Source of the DNA: Euborellia annulipes
Taxonomy: Eukaryota > Arthropoda > Insecta > Dermaptera > Anisolabididae
Direction: 5' to 3'
Assembly: GCA_023213315.1 (NCBI GenBank)
Contig: JAKCPI010025175.1
Coordinates: forward strand, 1-64,000
Length of the DNA: 64,000 nt
Below the pieces are notes generated by a model. That model was not told the origin of the DNA, searched no databases, and worked only from the letters and a program-made list of their open reading frames with translations. Made by a program: the position numbers and the translations under genes. How positions within the stretch are numbered: the stretch's first letter is position 1; the number at the start of each line of letters is the position of its first letter. Shown here piece by piece: positions 11,661-23,790 of the stretch.

Positions 11661-12115
11661 TATACAGTAGAGAATGTAAAAATGGATTATTTTTTTGTCA
11701 TATCAATTAAACAGGCAAACATTATGATAGAATAGTTGGTTAATTAAAAACACTGGGTCCTATGTTTCAAAACACTGGACATACAAGTATCAAGTGTTTA
11801 TATCAATAAATATTACGATAATAATAGAATTTTTTCTTTAAAAAAAAAATATATTTTTAAAAGCTAACATTTCAGCCTTGGTTAAAGGGTTAGCTATTAA
11901 AAATATATATTTTTTTTAAAGAAAAAATTCTGGCTGCGTTTTCTTCTGTTTTTTACTTTTTATTCCTGATTTAGAATATCCTTATAATAATTTTGAACAT
12001 ATCGTCTAGTATTTTAATTTATCTGCGACATGCTTGGGTCCACATTCTTCTTCAGGACAAGATAATAAATCTCTTACTATTATTTTATATACAAAGTTAT
12101 AACAATTCTAAAATG

Positions 12116-12205
12116 CTCCCGGGCCTTGGTGTAGTGAGTAGCATGCATGTGTGATGTATGTATGTGTGAAGTTGTGAATAGCTACGCCTAGATCACTCTA
12201 TAACT
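12116..12205 (+). mobile_element. Diverged SINE-B head
   Basis: GGCCTTGGTGTAGTGAGTAG followed by CATGC resembles the A-box region of the SINE-B copies. No B box, body or tail can be seen. Confidence 0.3.
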
Positions 12206-12940
12206 AGTCCGAATCAATCATGTTTTTAGTGTTCAAGCTGAAGCCAATTATTAATTTTACAGAGAGAGTCTATAACATTATTACACTAAAGTAAGTTATT
12301 TTATTTTAATCGTTAAGGTGAGACGTTATAATTAAATAATTTCCTTTTCATTATTATATAATTTAATATTGATATGAAATCAAAAAATTTTTTTTTTTTT
12401 TTTTTTGATGGCGTTGGTGGTTTCATTTTTTAATGAACATTTAATTAAATGCTAAAAGGAGCGTGAAAAGGAACGACTAGAAATGCAATTATATATTTAA
12501 ATATAGAGGAATGATCCTTCCAAAGATAAATTGTGTGCTGTTGCAAATAAAATATCACCTTTAAAGAGAGAGAGAGAAGGGAACAAAGATGTTGTAATAT
12601 TGATAATTTGATTTGTATAGAATATGCATAAAAGAAAATAACCCTAATTACCACGGAACGAATGAGAGAGGGAGGAAAAATAAAATAAAATGATTAACGG
12701 GCTATTCATTTCCTCTCTTTTGGTTTAAATCAATAATATGCCACTGCTTTTTTTTTAAATGGGGAAAAAAGAAAGCACATTCTTTTTTAATTATTTAGTA
12801 TAGTTGGGGGTCCTTTTGAAGAGGGGGTGGTCTTAACAAACCCTTTTCAATAAATGACACCCTTGGCGAACTTTTTCTGAGAATTTATTTATCGAACGAG
12901 AATAAAAGGTAAATATTTAAGAAGATATTATTAATAGAAT

Positions 12941-13512
12941 AAAAAAATCTGATGTGACTAGCTCACAGCACACAACTTTCTCTTAACCTTCGGTAAGAGA
13001 AAGTTTTGCACCGTGCTGTCACACCAGATTTTTTGTGTCGAAATATATTTAGTTGCTCTTAGCACTTTAGTTCCAAACTTGACCACGCGATGATTCATAG
13101 CTACGAATGCTTCCACATCAGTAAAGTGTTCTTCAAACGATTTCCACGAAAAATTTCACTAATATACTTTTTAAATAGCATCTAAAAAATAGTTAATTTA
13201 TGAATTTTAAACAAAATCGTTGCAGCGATTTTTGAAAAAATCTAAAAAAACTGAAAAAGTACTTCAGTAAAGTACTAGTACTTTTTGGTCGATTTTGTTC
13301 AAAAGCTTATTTTCACGCCTTGGGAGGGTGCCTAACTTAAATATAAAATTTCAACCTCTTAGCTCTTTTAGTTCCTGAGATATTTTGTTCACAGACACAC
13401 ACACACAGAGGCCATACCGCGAAAAACACTTTTTTGCATTCAGGGAACCTTAAAACGTGAAGATCCATCAAAATCTCGAAATCGAATTTTTGACATGATC
13501 GCAATACTTTCA
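12941..13512 (+). mobile_element. Family A element, copy 3
   Basis: The head hairpin is well kept: AATCTGATGTGACTAG, then ACTTTCTCTTAACC, a CTTCGG loop and the return arm. The X-box region is replaced by unrelated sequence. The terminal hairpin is eroded and runs into (AT)n at about 13,515. It ends beside a hammerhead-like core at 13,545. Confidence 0.65.
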
Positions 13513-13544
13513 AAATATATATATTTTTTAACACAGGCAACGTT

Positions 13545-13564
13545 CTGATGAAGACCGAAATGTC
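13545..13564 (+). other. Minimal hammerhead-like motif
   Basis: CTGATGAAGACCGAAATGTC. Both core strands are present, but only five bases separate them, too few for stem II. Probably a decayed relative of the longer copies. Confidence 0.3.
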
Positions 13565-14579
13565 ACTATCAAAGATTTGAAAAATTTTAATACACCTGAA
13601 AGTAACATAAAATTTGGGGGTGTGGGGGAAATAATTGTTTTTTTTTTTATTTATTAGGCAATAGGCAGCGCCATGTTTTTTTTTTTTTTTTTTAGATTAT
13701 CTACTCAAAAATCGTCCAATGAAACGTTACGATCATTGTTGGTGAACAATGGGAGTCCCTGATGAACAAGACCTCCCGCTCTTGATATTTATTCATTTCA
13801 TATATAATTATGATTCTTATCCGTAGTCGAAAAAAAATCATTAATCTGTCTATTTCTCAAATTATTCTTTTTTTTATAGAGTCAAAGCTCTGTCGTTGGC
13901 AAATCGAAACTCACATAATTGAGTCCAATTTTTCACACACCTATTTTCTCCCAACGATTTCAAATATTTATTTAAAATAGTTTTCCCGAAAGTGTTAATT
14001 TTGTGTCAGAGGTTACTAACTTCAAACACCTTTATATAAAGCTTCTTAAAGTTTGAAATGGCCTGTTAATCCAGAGAAGGAACTTTGCTATGATAAATTT
14101 TAACACCAGCTAAGAGGACGGGAGGGAAATACATCACAAAAAGGTGACAAAAATTAAGTAAAGATTTGATTTCCCTCAATAAAATATTTGTCTCATTTTT
14201 TTTCGGCTTAACGTCTAAAGTCATTACAATTTTAAATTTTTTTTAAACTTTTTCTCAATTGGTTGTGACATAACGTAGGTTTAGATATCTTTAAACAAGA
14301 TTTTCTATCTTCTAGTTTGTAAAAATAAAATTAATTATCTATTTTTACTTTCAATCCTTAAAATAATCCCAATCCAAACTTTTTTTTATTCATTCTCAAT
14401 TTCCCACCGGATTTCATTCATTCCCTTTTCTTATTTATATTTTCCAAAAAAAAAATAAAAAATTAGTGAATAAATTAACCGGAAAGAATTTTCCACTTAG
14501 ATTGTGAAGAATTTTATATATATAAAAAAAAAAAAAAATAGTTAAAAATAATTTATCGTCCTCTAAAATATAGTTTAAA

Positions 14580-14810
14580 GAAAACATCATCCCCCCATCG
14601 AGAGTGTGTTTATTTTGACAGGTAAAGTAGAGTGAGGGGGGAGGGGAGGGGGGGAGGCTAAGGCATTTATTTCTGTGTCCTCCCCCGCATTACTGTCGCC
14701 AAGTTGGCAGCAGCTCTTCACTCTTCTAGCACTTGACGCACATACAAAAATGATGTGTTTTAGATCTTTTCGAAATGTGGGTGGATGGGGGTGCAAAATG
14801 GTATTTATGC
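14580..14810. other. Unexplained G+C-raised unique island
   Basis: A less A+T-rich stretch with a G-run block at about 14,635-14,657. Frames are short, and neither domain nor splice signals are apparent. The surrounding 13.57-15.21 kb holds only A+T-rich unique sequence and homopolymers. Confidence 0.3.
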
Positions 14811-15219
14811 CACCAAACCTCTATAATTACAACCCATTAGGCTTTTAATAATTCAAATTTATTTATAATTTTATTCGTTCTTGAAAAAAAAAAATACATA
14901 TGTTCTTAATTCCGTCTTTAATCCAGAATTCTAAAAAAGAAATCCGACATTCGTTTTTATTGCTATAAAGTAGATATGGTGTAAACATAGATTCTATAAA
15001 TGAAATAAATATTTATTTTTAGCAGATTTGATAAAATAATTCTTTATCCAGTATAAGGATATGGTAGAAGAAAATGCAGTCAATATATTTTCTTTAAAAG
15101 ATACATTTGTTAACATTTTGTTGATGTTTCGGCTTTGATTATATCCACTTTCAGAGCTATATATCAATAAAACAATGAAATTCAAGCAAATATACAAAAA
15201 GACAAAGGAAAGACAGTTA

Positions 15220-15454
15220 GGCTGAATGCACACCAATCGAGCAAAAACGTTTTCAAAAAACGTTTTGTCTAAGAGCAAAACGTTTTGCCCGATGCCAACG
15301 CCCACCGATCGAGTTCGGACATGATGTCGAATTATGTCCAATTGTGTTTTGTCTCTTCGGTATGCGTTGACCCATAGAAAAGCATTGAAAAAACAGTTTT
15401 AGGCAAAAACATTTTGTTCGAAAACGTTTTTGCTCGATCAGTGTGCGTTCAGCT
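15220..15454. mobile_element. PIF/Harbinger-like MITE
   Basis: Ends are GGCTGAATGCACACCAATCG and CGATCAGTGTGCGTTCAGCT, with TTA on both flanks (15,217-15,219 and 15,455-15,457). Inverted repeats extend about 35 bp and include GAGCAAAAACGTTTTC. A 3-bp TWA target is typical of PIF/Harbinger. Overlapping minus-strand frames of 71-115 codons look like by-products of the repeats. Confidence 0.6.
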
Positions 15455-17573
15455 TTAGTGGTCATCATACATATAAAATTATTTTGAACCTTGAAATTTT
15501 TTCATACAACAAATGTTTATTTTTTTCAATTTCCATGACTGACTATATTCGAGAGAGAAGTTGAAAAATATTTTTTTTGTACGAATTTTTAATTCTGAAT
15601 AGGGTGCAAAAATATTATAATTTATAGGGGTATGTATTTATATTATGACTACTAACAGGTACTTTGTGCTTCTCTTTTTGTTCCAGTTTTTTTTTTTTTT
15701 TTTTTTTTTGTATATTTGCTAGTAAAATTAGAATTTGTAGAAAAAATCTTATACCTCGAAGATGGTTTTAATCAAAGCCAACACACACTTTTTAAAGAAA
15801 AAAAATTTTTCGTTGCATTTTCTTCTATCTTCTAACTATTTAAATTTGTTTGAAGAATAAAGCATTTTAGAGAATTTTTTTATTAACGACCTGCATATTG
15901 GAAAATGTTATAGAAAATCGGTTGCAGCAACTTAGGACTATGACTAACTTGTTTTATTTTATCTAGACTCCATTTGGTTGATTATTAAAAGCTTTTGATC
16001 TATCATTATGGTGTTCATTCATTAAAAAAAGCAAACGTGTGGGGTCGTGGGACCCCTGCCAGGAACTAAGTTCCTTACGCCTTTTCTTCAACAATTTAAT
16101 AAGAATATTATTTAAAAAAAGAAAATAAATAATTCTTTTTTTTATAAATAATATAGAAAGAGATAGAGAATTTTAGGGGGTAGGCGTGGTTTCGGCTTGC
16201 CTCGCCTTCCTCCGCGGGGCCCTCAAGTTTTTTGTTAGGTGATCATACCGTAAGCTGCGTAAAAGAACTTCGTTCCAAAAAAATATTTTTAAAGCTGATT
16301 TAAATACGAATTATTAAATTACAACGAAATATTTCGGCATTATTCTGATTATATGTCAAAATGAACTGAATCTGTAACTTAATATTGATAAGAGAACTTT
16401 TATTTTTTTGCCCAGTTAATCATCTGAATTCAATATAGTCCGTAGAAGAAGGAAAAATTTTAATAAATTTAAATAATGACATCAGATGGAGGGTTGGTGG
16501 TTGACTGGAGATAGAGAGAAGTTGCCCTTCAGGAAAAGCAGCAGCATAATAACGCAAGTGGGTTTTATTTTCGTACACCGGAGAGAGTTGAGAAAAACAA
16601 AGTCGTAAACTTTAAAGCGAAGCATTATCCATCCATCCGTCTGTCTGTCGATACCCAAGTCGATGAAACAAACAAGAGGATGTTTCACTTTGTTACAATA
16701 AAGGACGGCAACCAAGACGAACTGAGGGGTCAGCAATACTTTCAACTTAAAAAAGACACGCACACTGACAGAGGAAAAAAGTTCAAGTGTCCCTAAAGCC
16801 TAAAAAAAAAAAAAACTTTTCAAAAAAAGAATATAAAAGTTTTAACTTTATAGAGATAGGTACTTTTTAATCTAATCTTGGGTGGCGGGCCATTTAACTT
16901 TAAACGTCAAAACATACAAAATTAACGCTAACTAAAAAAATAAACTTATGAAAAAAGTCACTTTTTAGATGTTTTAATCCAGAGTGAAAAAACTAATTTA
17001 TCTAGTAATTATAATTGATAGAAAAAGTTTTCTATTATAATATAATTATAATTATTATAGATTATTATTATAGATTATATTATAATCATCAGTTGTAGCA
17101 ACAGAATTTCTAAAATAACAAATAAAACTCAAAAGTTTTAGAAAGACCAAAAGAAAACATCTGATGTGTGCAACACAAGAGGACGACTTTAATAGTATAA
17201 TAATTAAACTACACCTTGTAATCATTGAATAAATTTCAAAAAATCCGAAGTAAATTTTATCAAATGGGTTATCACAAAAACTATTCGATATTTCGAAAAA
17301 CTAAATTTAGATTCTAATGCGCTTAAAGAATCTTCAATCCAAAGATTAAAATTAAACAATGCAATGGTGCTAACTAAGTCTTATCAGAAAATAATTCTTT
17401 TTGTTTTATATTCTTTCGATTTGTACGAATGTCCACCTTTTTGAAGAAAAGTATCAAAAATTTTTGTAAAATTTTACAAAAACCTTCAAATGCTTTTTAG
17501 GCATACAAATCGAAGGTACCGTTATGTAATTTGTTATAACAATCCCAAATACAAAGATGATGGCTGTTCTACT

Positions 17574-17898
17574 CAGGCCCGGATCTAGGGGGGGGGGGGC
17601 AGTGGGGGCAAGTGCCCCGGGCGGGAGATATCAGGGGGCGGCGAAATAAGAAAAATGGTCCACAAAAACAAAATGAAATTAGCAGGTATTTGCCGCCTCT
17701 AGGCAGTGGCCTTTTTGCCGCCCCCTCCCCTTCAACCATGCCAACACAAAGAAATACCCTAACACGCCTTTGGACATCTGATTACTTTTCAACATCAAAT
17801 ACTTTCCTATTTGAAAAAAAAAATTATAGGTATGTAAATAAGCAGGTTTTTTTTTACAAGGCGAGTGCCTAGTTCGCCTCTTCATAAATACGGCCCTG
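17574..17898. mobile_element. Possible hAT-like element with G-rich ends
   Basis: Starts CAGGCCCGGATCTAG and ends TACGGCCCTG. The flanking octamers do not match, so the borders are unsure. The left end plus its GGGCGG tract is related to sequence at about 38,540-38,610 in reverse orientation. Confidence 0.35.
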
Positions 17899-18303
17899 GA
17901 AATCAATTATTAAGAAGCATTTGAAAAGTGAGCATATGGTAATTAAGGGTATCCAAAAATTAACAAATTCTACTTACATATATTATGCATAATTTATAAA
18001 TATATTAGTATTTCAAATTCTGGCCTCCTCTAAGAATCAAGAATTACAATTATTCGGGTGGGTTTTGGTTAGGTCCGTGATGCTAGGGCCTAGGGCGGCA
18101 AAATTTTAGAAGCGAGAAAATTTAAAGAAAAATTAAAATTTTATAATCAATTTGGCTTAGTTAGAGTGACGGCGAAGGGAGGGGGTGGCAAATTAAATTT
18201 TGCCCCTCCTAACAAACCGGTCCTAGTTTTACTTAATATCTGGATAGCATATGGCATTTTTTTTTTATTTGATTGTCGATGTTTTATTTAACAATTGATA
18301 GTC

Positions 18304-18336
18304 CTGAGGAAGGGCGCTACTGGCGTCCGAAACGTC
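18304..18336 (+). ncRNA. Hammerhead-like core with a strong stem II
   Basis: CTGAGGA, then A, then GGGCGC/GCGTCC (6 bp, one G-T pair) around TACTG, then GAAACGTC. Upstream TTTATTTGATTGTCGATG at about 18,267-18,284 pairs with downstream CAACGATCAAATAAA, so the whole motif sits in a small foldback. Confidence 0.45.
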
Positions 18337-19594
18337 AACGATCAAATAAAAAAAATCTTATAGAAATTGTTTTTATTTTTGTCTGATTTTGTTTCCTGGC
18401 TGCCATCCGATATCCATATACAAAAATTTCAATTTTCTATTTCTAATAATTTTTGAGTTAAATGTAAAAATTTTATGAAAATATTTTTACAAAACCGAGA
18501 GGCTGATTTAATATCAGCCCTAAATACAAAATTTTGACTAGCCTTGAGTTACGCGAATTATATAGGGCTACATAGGAACAGAAGGCGCGCCGCCACAAGA
18601 GTGGATCCTTCAGCTTAGGCAACCAAAATGCTTAGCCGTCGGACGTGTTGCCTAATAACAAGTAGCTTTTTCTCTTCGAGTGCATTAAAAAATAATTTTA
18701 AAATATTGGTTTGGTTCACTCTCAAGCAAAACAGGCCGTTGTGACGTCATGAATAAACTAGCCAAAATGGATATTTCGGACCTCGAAATACTTCCTTTAT
18801 TTCCTATTAGGAAGTAAATAATGAAAATTAATGCGACCGATTTTATGACATATCGTTTCATAATACATGTCAAAAAGATGAAAAATATTTATTTAAAAAA
18901 AAAAAAAACTTGCTTTTCAAAAAGAATTATTTATTTATCAGGCCTACATCTCAATGCTTTGTTCTTTTCATTAATTGTCTTTTGTGAATTTTGTTTATTA
19001 TTTTATACTAAGTATTTATTTATTATTGTTTTTCCAACCGCCCTCTATATTTGACGTAGAGGGGTGTTATTTCTAAAAATTATGGATTATATGTCATTTA
19101 TCCTTTAAATATATCAAAGAGAATAAATAAATTGTCTGATAAAATATGACTTAATGAAATTGTATTGGATATTTCTCTCTCTCTGGTTGATTTTAGCTTC
19201 CTGCTTCGATTAGTTAATCTATCAGAGACTCGTTAAGGCTTAGGTAAATGTATCCTGGCTTCATTTTCGACCATTTATCAATTCCCTCAGAGGCCTTGAA
19301 GCTTCCTACCATTACCCCCCCCCCCCTAGTCATACTACTTCTACGGCGATTTCATTCGCCGAGTTATCAATTATCTCCAAAGAGAGAGAGAAGCTCCAGA
19401 AATTGTCCTCGATTAAATTCCCTACTAATATTAAATGAGTGAATGTGTGTAATATTTTAGCATTAATTGAGGTGTTTTTGGTTAGGAGAGTTTTTTTTTT
19501 CTTTTTCTTTTTAAAATGAACTTGCAGGGATTTAGGATTATGGGGGGTTTAATGCAAAAAAATGAACGACGCCGCCATATCAAACCAAATTAGT

Positions 19595-19655
19595 TGTCAG
19601 TCAGTCAGTCAGTCAGTGTCAGCTTTCCCTTTCCTTTTTCTCTCTCTCTCTCTAG
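19595..19655. repeat. (GTCA)n and (TC)n microsatellites
   Basis: Five or so GTCA units at 19,595-19,617 are followed by a (CT)n run at about 19,640-19,654. No gene is nearby. Confidence 0.8.
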
Positions 19656-19918
19656 CATAATTATTTAACTCGACTCTCTTTGCCTTTGCAAAAAAAAGAG
19701 GGAAGGATTTTTTTTTTCTTTAACTATTTGATTTCCAGATTTAATAAACTCTTTGCTTTATGACATTTATATTTAAAAGTAAAACAAATAGCTATGTTAA
19801 TAAGAATGTGCTCAATCAAATATGTTAGCGTAAAAAACGTTTCGATTAGGTGCGGCAATTAAATAATTTGAAAACAGCTCGTTTGTAAGGAGATAGACCG
19901 AAGATTGTTAACAAAAAA

Positions 19919-20575
19919 TTAAAAATCTGGTGTGACTGGTCACACAGCACACAATTTTCTCTTAACTTTGATAAGAGAAAGTTGTGCTCTGTGCTTGTCA
20001 CGCCAGATTTTTTGTGTCGACATATATCTAGTTTCCACTAATATATGAAAATTCAAGATGTTTTTTTTTTTTTAAACACTCACACATTTTTTCTCATTTA
20101 CACAGTCTTTTTGGCAACTCGGGCCATATAAGACTTTAAACGATACTCGTATGTTTAAATATATCTATTTGGGGTCCAGGCATTCTTATTTAAGCCATTT
20201 AGTATCCAAATGGCTTAAATAAAATCATCGGACTGACTGGGGTCAGAACCCGCGACTTTTGATATACGAGGTTAGCACGCTAACCCCTACACCAAGCCCC
20301 GAGGGCAAAATTCAAGATGTAATTTTATAAACATGGGAAAATATTTATATTTTGTTACCATGTCAACCATTTCTCTTACCTTTCCTATGACGTACAAGAG
20401 TAAGTGTACTTTAAACAATTTTGCCATTTTAAAAAATAATTGAATTTTTAATCAAAATCGTTAGAGCTAACTAATTTCGAGAAAATCTAAAAAAAAAAAA
20501 ACTGAAAAAGTACATTGGTAAAGTACTAGTACTCTTTGGCCGATTTTGATTAAAAGCTTCATGTCAAGTCAAGTC
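19919..20575 (+). mobile_element. Family A element, copy 4, split by a SINE
   Basis: Head hairpin at 19,919-20,010 with a degenerate loop. A SINE occupies 20,061-20,306. The X-box-like motif is GTTACCATGTCAAC at 20,354-20,367. The copy is cut off after AAAAGCTTCATG, lacking the CA tract and terminal hairpin. Confidence 0.75.
20061..20306 (-). mobile_element. SINE-B copy with 13-bp target duplication
   Basis: Perfect duplication AAAATTCAAGATG at 20,048-20,060 and 20,307-20,319. On the minus strand the element has a tRNA-like head with A box (TGGTGTAGGGG) and B box (GGTTCTGACCC), a body hairpin TTTAAGCCATTTGGATACTA, the tail motif ATGGCCCGAGTTGCC, and poly-A. Polymerase III transcription and LINE-driven insertion follow from this layout. 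Confidence 0.9.
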
Positions 20576-20819
20576 CCATGGGAGTAAAAATAAATAAATA
20601 AATAAAAAATCAGTTTGCATTTTTTTCTTCAGAGTTTCATGACGTCATTTCTAAGAAATATTTTGTTATTCATCCTACACTAAATAGAAATGGAATTATT
20701 ATTAATGTCAAAATGTCGACTAGTCTGGCCTAAATAGGATTAGTTTATCCTAGCCTAGATAATTTCTCATTTTCTCATTGCATTCGAATTTCAAAGTCCA
20801 TTTGAAATGCCAGTCCAGC

Positions 20820-21140
20820 CCCGTAGCTAGTTGTCTGCGTCATCTGCATTCGCCTCTCGGATTATGATGATTATATTTGGTAACTGTTATTTCATTATTT
20901 CCAGGTAACAATTACTAATGCACCGATGCACGCGACACCCCTCAAAATCCCTCGGAATAATCCCCCCTTTGGCTTTAATGATAGTCCAATTGTCTCTATT
21001 GCGAACCTTTACCCTCTTCTATAGCCTGTAATTACAGGTTGCAGTTGCATTTAATAAATAAGCACCGTTGCTTTGTCTGATTCACTCTCTCCAGGGGGAG
21101 ATGACTTCATACTGTAATTTCATTTATATAGGGAAAAAAA
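20820..21140. other. Unique, moderately complex stretch
   Basis: Contains TGCAGTTGCATTTAATAAAT, GCACCGTTGCTTTGTC and other mixed-base words without repeat relatives here. It has no long frame. It could be a conserved non-coding element; only comparison with relatives could tell. Confidence 0.25.
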
Positions 21141-21708
21141 AGACGATGATTTTTATAAGATTAGTTCCTGAACCTTTAATCTTCAATTAACGCAATTCCA
21201 GGAAACTTCATGATAATAACCAATTATCTTCCTCTACTCTCTCTATATGGGGAATATTATTAACATTCAATCGATTCCTTTTTTTCAAAATTATTATTAT
21301 TATTATTTTCTACCCAATTTAAATTATAAACAAGAAAGTTTTATCCACCCCCTCCCTCTCTCTCTCTCTCTACCTTTAATGAATCATTATATCAAAAGAG
21401 CACGCAAAACGGAAACCATTTTTATCGGAATCGTTTTTATATATAGAATAAGTAAAAGTCAGTACTTTTAACATTATAAAACTTTTCTTCTCTGAAAATC
21501 AACTTTTTAAATTTAAATTCAAACTTTTTTTTTTTTTTATTTCTTTCATTATTATTTGAAAAGTTTTTTGACATTTTAAAATTATACAATTGATTTAAAA
21601 AAAAAAATGCTTTTTTTCTATTCAGGGACAGAATATTATATCCTGAAATGATTTATTAAGCTGTCTGTCATCCTTTTCCTGAAATATTTTGTGATATTGT
21701 AGTAATTT

Positions 21709-22372
21709 AAAAAAATCTGGTGTGACTGGTCGCACAGCTTACCTATGGTAAGAAAAAGTTAAGTTCTGTGCTTGTCACACCAGATTTTTTTGTGTCGAGA
21801 TATTGGACTATTTAGTTTCCGCAGATATATTAGAATTCACGATATAAAATTTATAAACATGGGAAAATATTTATATTTTGTTACCATAGCAACAATTTCT
21901 CCTATCTTTCCTATGAAGTACCGTGCAGAGAAAAGATATTGTACAAGATGGCGGCTACCTGGCATTTGAGCCTTATGGCAGGTAGCCGCCATCTTGTACA
22001 ATATATTTTCTCTGCATGGTACTACAAGAGTAAAGTCTGATTCAAAAGATTTCAACGGCAAAATGAGAATATACATTTTAAAGAGCATGTAAACAATAAT
22101 TGTTTTTTGAATTTTAATCAAAATCGTTTTTTGAGAAAATCGAAAAAAACTGAACAAGTACATCAGTAAAGTAATAGTACTTTTTGGACGATTTTGTTCA
22201 AAAGCTTATTTTGACTGTCAGGGAGGGTAAGTATCTTAAGGGAAATATAAAATTTCAATCCGGTAGCGCAATTCCTTCATGCTAAAAATGGTTATCGTTA
22301 CATACACACAGACCAATTTGCGGAACCCAAATTTTAGACTCAGGGGACTTTAAAACGAGTATATCCAAAAAA
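21709..22372 (+). mobile_element. Family A element, copy 5, with an inserted hairpin MITE
   Basis: Head hairpin has a degenerate loop (CTATGG). X-box-like GTTACCATAGCAAC at 21,880-21,893. A 99-bp palindromic MITE interrupts it at 21,921. The 3' end is missing; it stops after TTTAAAACGAGTATATCC. Confidence 0.7.
21921..22019. mobile_element. Tiny palindromic MITE carrying CAAGATGGCGGC
   Basis: TA-flanked, 99 bp, with nearly perfect ~42-bp arms: CCGTGCAGAGAAAAGATATT on the left, AATATATTTTCTCTGCATGG on the right. CAAGATGGCGGC at 21,944-21,955 and its reverse complement at 21,985-21,996 match the YY1-type core AAGATGGCGGC. The family A junction is off by three bases from a simple TA duplication, so the end point is slightly uncertain. 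Confidence 0.6.
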
Positions 22373-22403
22373 ATTGTTTAAAAAAAAAGTTTTGACTTTT
22401 AGT

Positions 22404-22500
22404 CGTTTTCAAGTGCTGTGCACTTGCTCCGATACAAGTGAACTAGCCTCTGTCTCTTAGAGGTTACTTCACTTGAATAGGAGCAAGCTTACAGTACTTA
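22404..22500. repeat. Imperfect hairpin
   Basis: GTGCTGTGCACTTGCTCC and ACAAGTGAACTAGCCTCTG pair with AGAGGTTACTTCACTTG and GGAGCAAGCTTACAGTAC around TCTCTT. Lies just beyond family A copy 5. No terminal duplication seen. Confidence 0.5.
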
Positions 22501-23092
22501 AAATTCATTCAGGTAAGTCTTTAATAAAATACATTTGGCTGCCGAAAGTCCGCCAATACAATAATTCCAGCCCCAAAGACATACCATTTCAATAGAATTT
22601 TTTCTTTTAAAATATTTAAAATACCGGAAATAGATCTTGAAAAGCGGGAATGTTAAAGATATTTATTTGCCTCTCAAGAAATAACCAAGGATTTATTTTT
22701 TGATAATAAATTATCAATGAAGTTATTTTCCAATTTTATTATTATAAAAACCAACATTTTGATAGTTCAATGTTTTTTTTTAATGTTCTATTAGCAGAGT
22801 TACAATCATATTTTATATATTTAATAAAAAAAAAAGATTTTGTTAAGATTATAAATTCAATTTTTATGTTCTATAATAAATTATAATTTTTTTTTAAGTT
22901 GGTTTAAATGTCATTGTTAATATTAATAGAAAAAGACATGACACAGTTTCATGAAATGGAATGCATTTTTATTTACGTATTTTACTTGAAAAAAAATTGA
23001 ATTTATCTAAGCTAAACTGTAATAATTGTCGATTTTACAACGAGAGTAAATGAAAGAAAAGGGGTTAAGGAACAGAAAGATTATTTGTCGAC

Positions 23093-23120
23093 GTTTCGGG
23101 TGAAAATTACCCGCTTCTCA
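23093..23120 (-). other. Degenerate hammerhead-like core
   Basis: The minus strand has TGAGAAGC, a GGGT/ACCC stem with a 7-nt loop, and GAAAC. The CUGANGA strand differs at two positions. The stem and GAAACGTCG match sister loci. Confidence 0.3.
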
Positions 23121-23219
23121 AAAATCTAGAGCGATAACTCAATAGAGGACTTTAAAATCTAAAACCATCTTCGTACTATACACAAGTGAAGTGAAACTTA
23201 TAGACAAAATAGTATATTC

Positions 23220-23410
23220 ACATAACTAGCCGAGGCGCCCGCCTTCGGCTTCGCCCCCGCTAACTCAAAAAGTTACTCGAGTATTTTTCCGGTACTCCTC
23301 TCCATAACGTCCTCTATAAGAATGCAAAATTTCGATTCAAAATTCCAAAGGAAGTTGGTCAAACAGAGCGTGACAGACAGACAGACGGACACTCCGCTAT
23401 TATTTTTCAA
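23220..23410. repeat. Fragment with a GACAGACAGACGGACA tract
   Basis: A G+C-richer stretch (GCCTTCGGCTTCGCCCCCG) is followed by GTCAAACAGAGCGTGACAGA and a short GACA array. It looks like a mobile-element 3' region. No second copy is seen in the window. Confidence 0.3.
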
Positions 23411-23550
23411 TAAGTAGACCATCATTTGAAATTTTTATTTATTAAATGGTTTCAGGGGTAGTTTTTTTTATCCCTCTTTAGCTACAGAAATTATATATAA
23501 TATTTAAGATATTATATAGGCCTACATCGCGTAGGTAAGCGGAAACGGAG

Positions 23551-23790
23551 ATTTATATAATTAGATATTACTTCATGTACCAAAAAAGATATAAGGGTGG
23601 CCGCCGGGAGTCGAACCACGGATCCACCGATTTGCCCTCAGTGTGCCCTTACCACTAGACCACAGCTACGGCAGTTCGGGTATATGAACTCAGTTGGAAA
23701 GCGGAAATCGGTGGATCCGTGGTTCGACTCCCGGCGGCACACCTGTATTTCTTTTTTGGTACATGAAGTAATATCTAATTATATAAATCC
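23551..23790. repeat. Foldback with tRNA-like sequence in its arms
   Basis: Left arm 23,551-23,634 and right arm 23,706-23,790 are ~85-bp inverted copies containing TAATTAGATATTACTTCATG and GCCGGGAGTCGAACCACGG. The left arm plus spacer gives a 73-nt tRNA-like unit on the minus strand (23,600-23,672): D-arm TGGTCTAGTGGTAAG, a 7-base loop GGGCAAA, and B box GGTTCGACTCC. U33 is missing and the T-stem has a bulge, so it is a pseudo-tRNA. Confidence 0.65.

Larger units (their letters stand above)
15460..19590. other. Mostly unique A+T-rich DNA without genes
   Basis: Holds the two features listed at 17,574 and 18,304, a G+C-richer patch at 16,480-16,790, and a decayed G-rich element at about 18,075-18,230. 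No frame shows a domain. Confidence 0.5.

Noticed and set aside
13545..13564. Active hammerhead ribozyme
   Set aside because: Five bases between the core strands cannot form stem II; listed only as a decayed motif.
23600..23672. Functional tRNA gene
   Set aside because: Exactly 73 nt and cloverleaf-like, but U33 is missing, the T-stem has a bulge and the acceptor pairs poorly; it belongs to a foldback.
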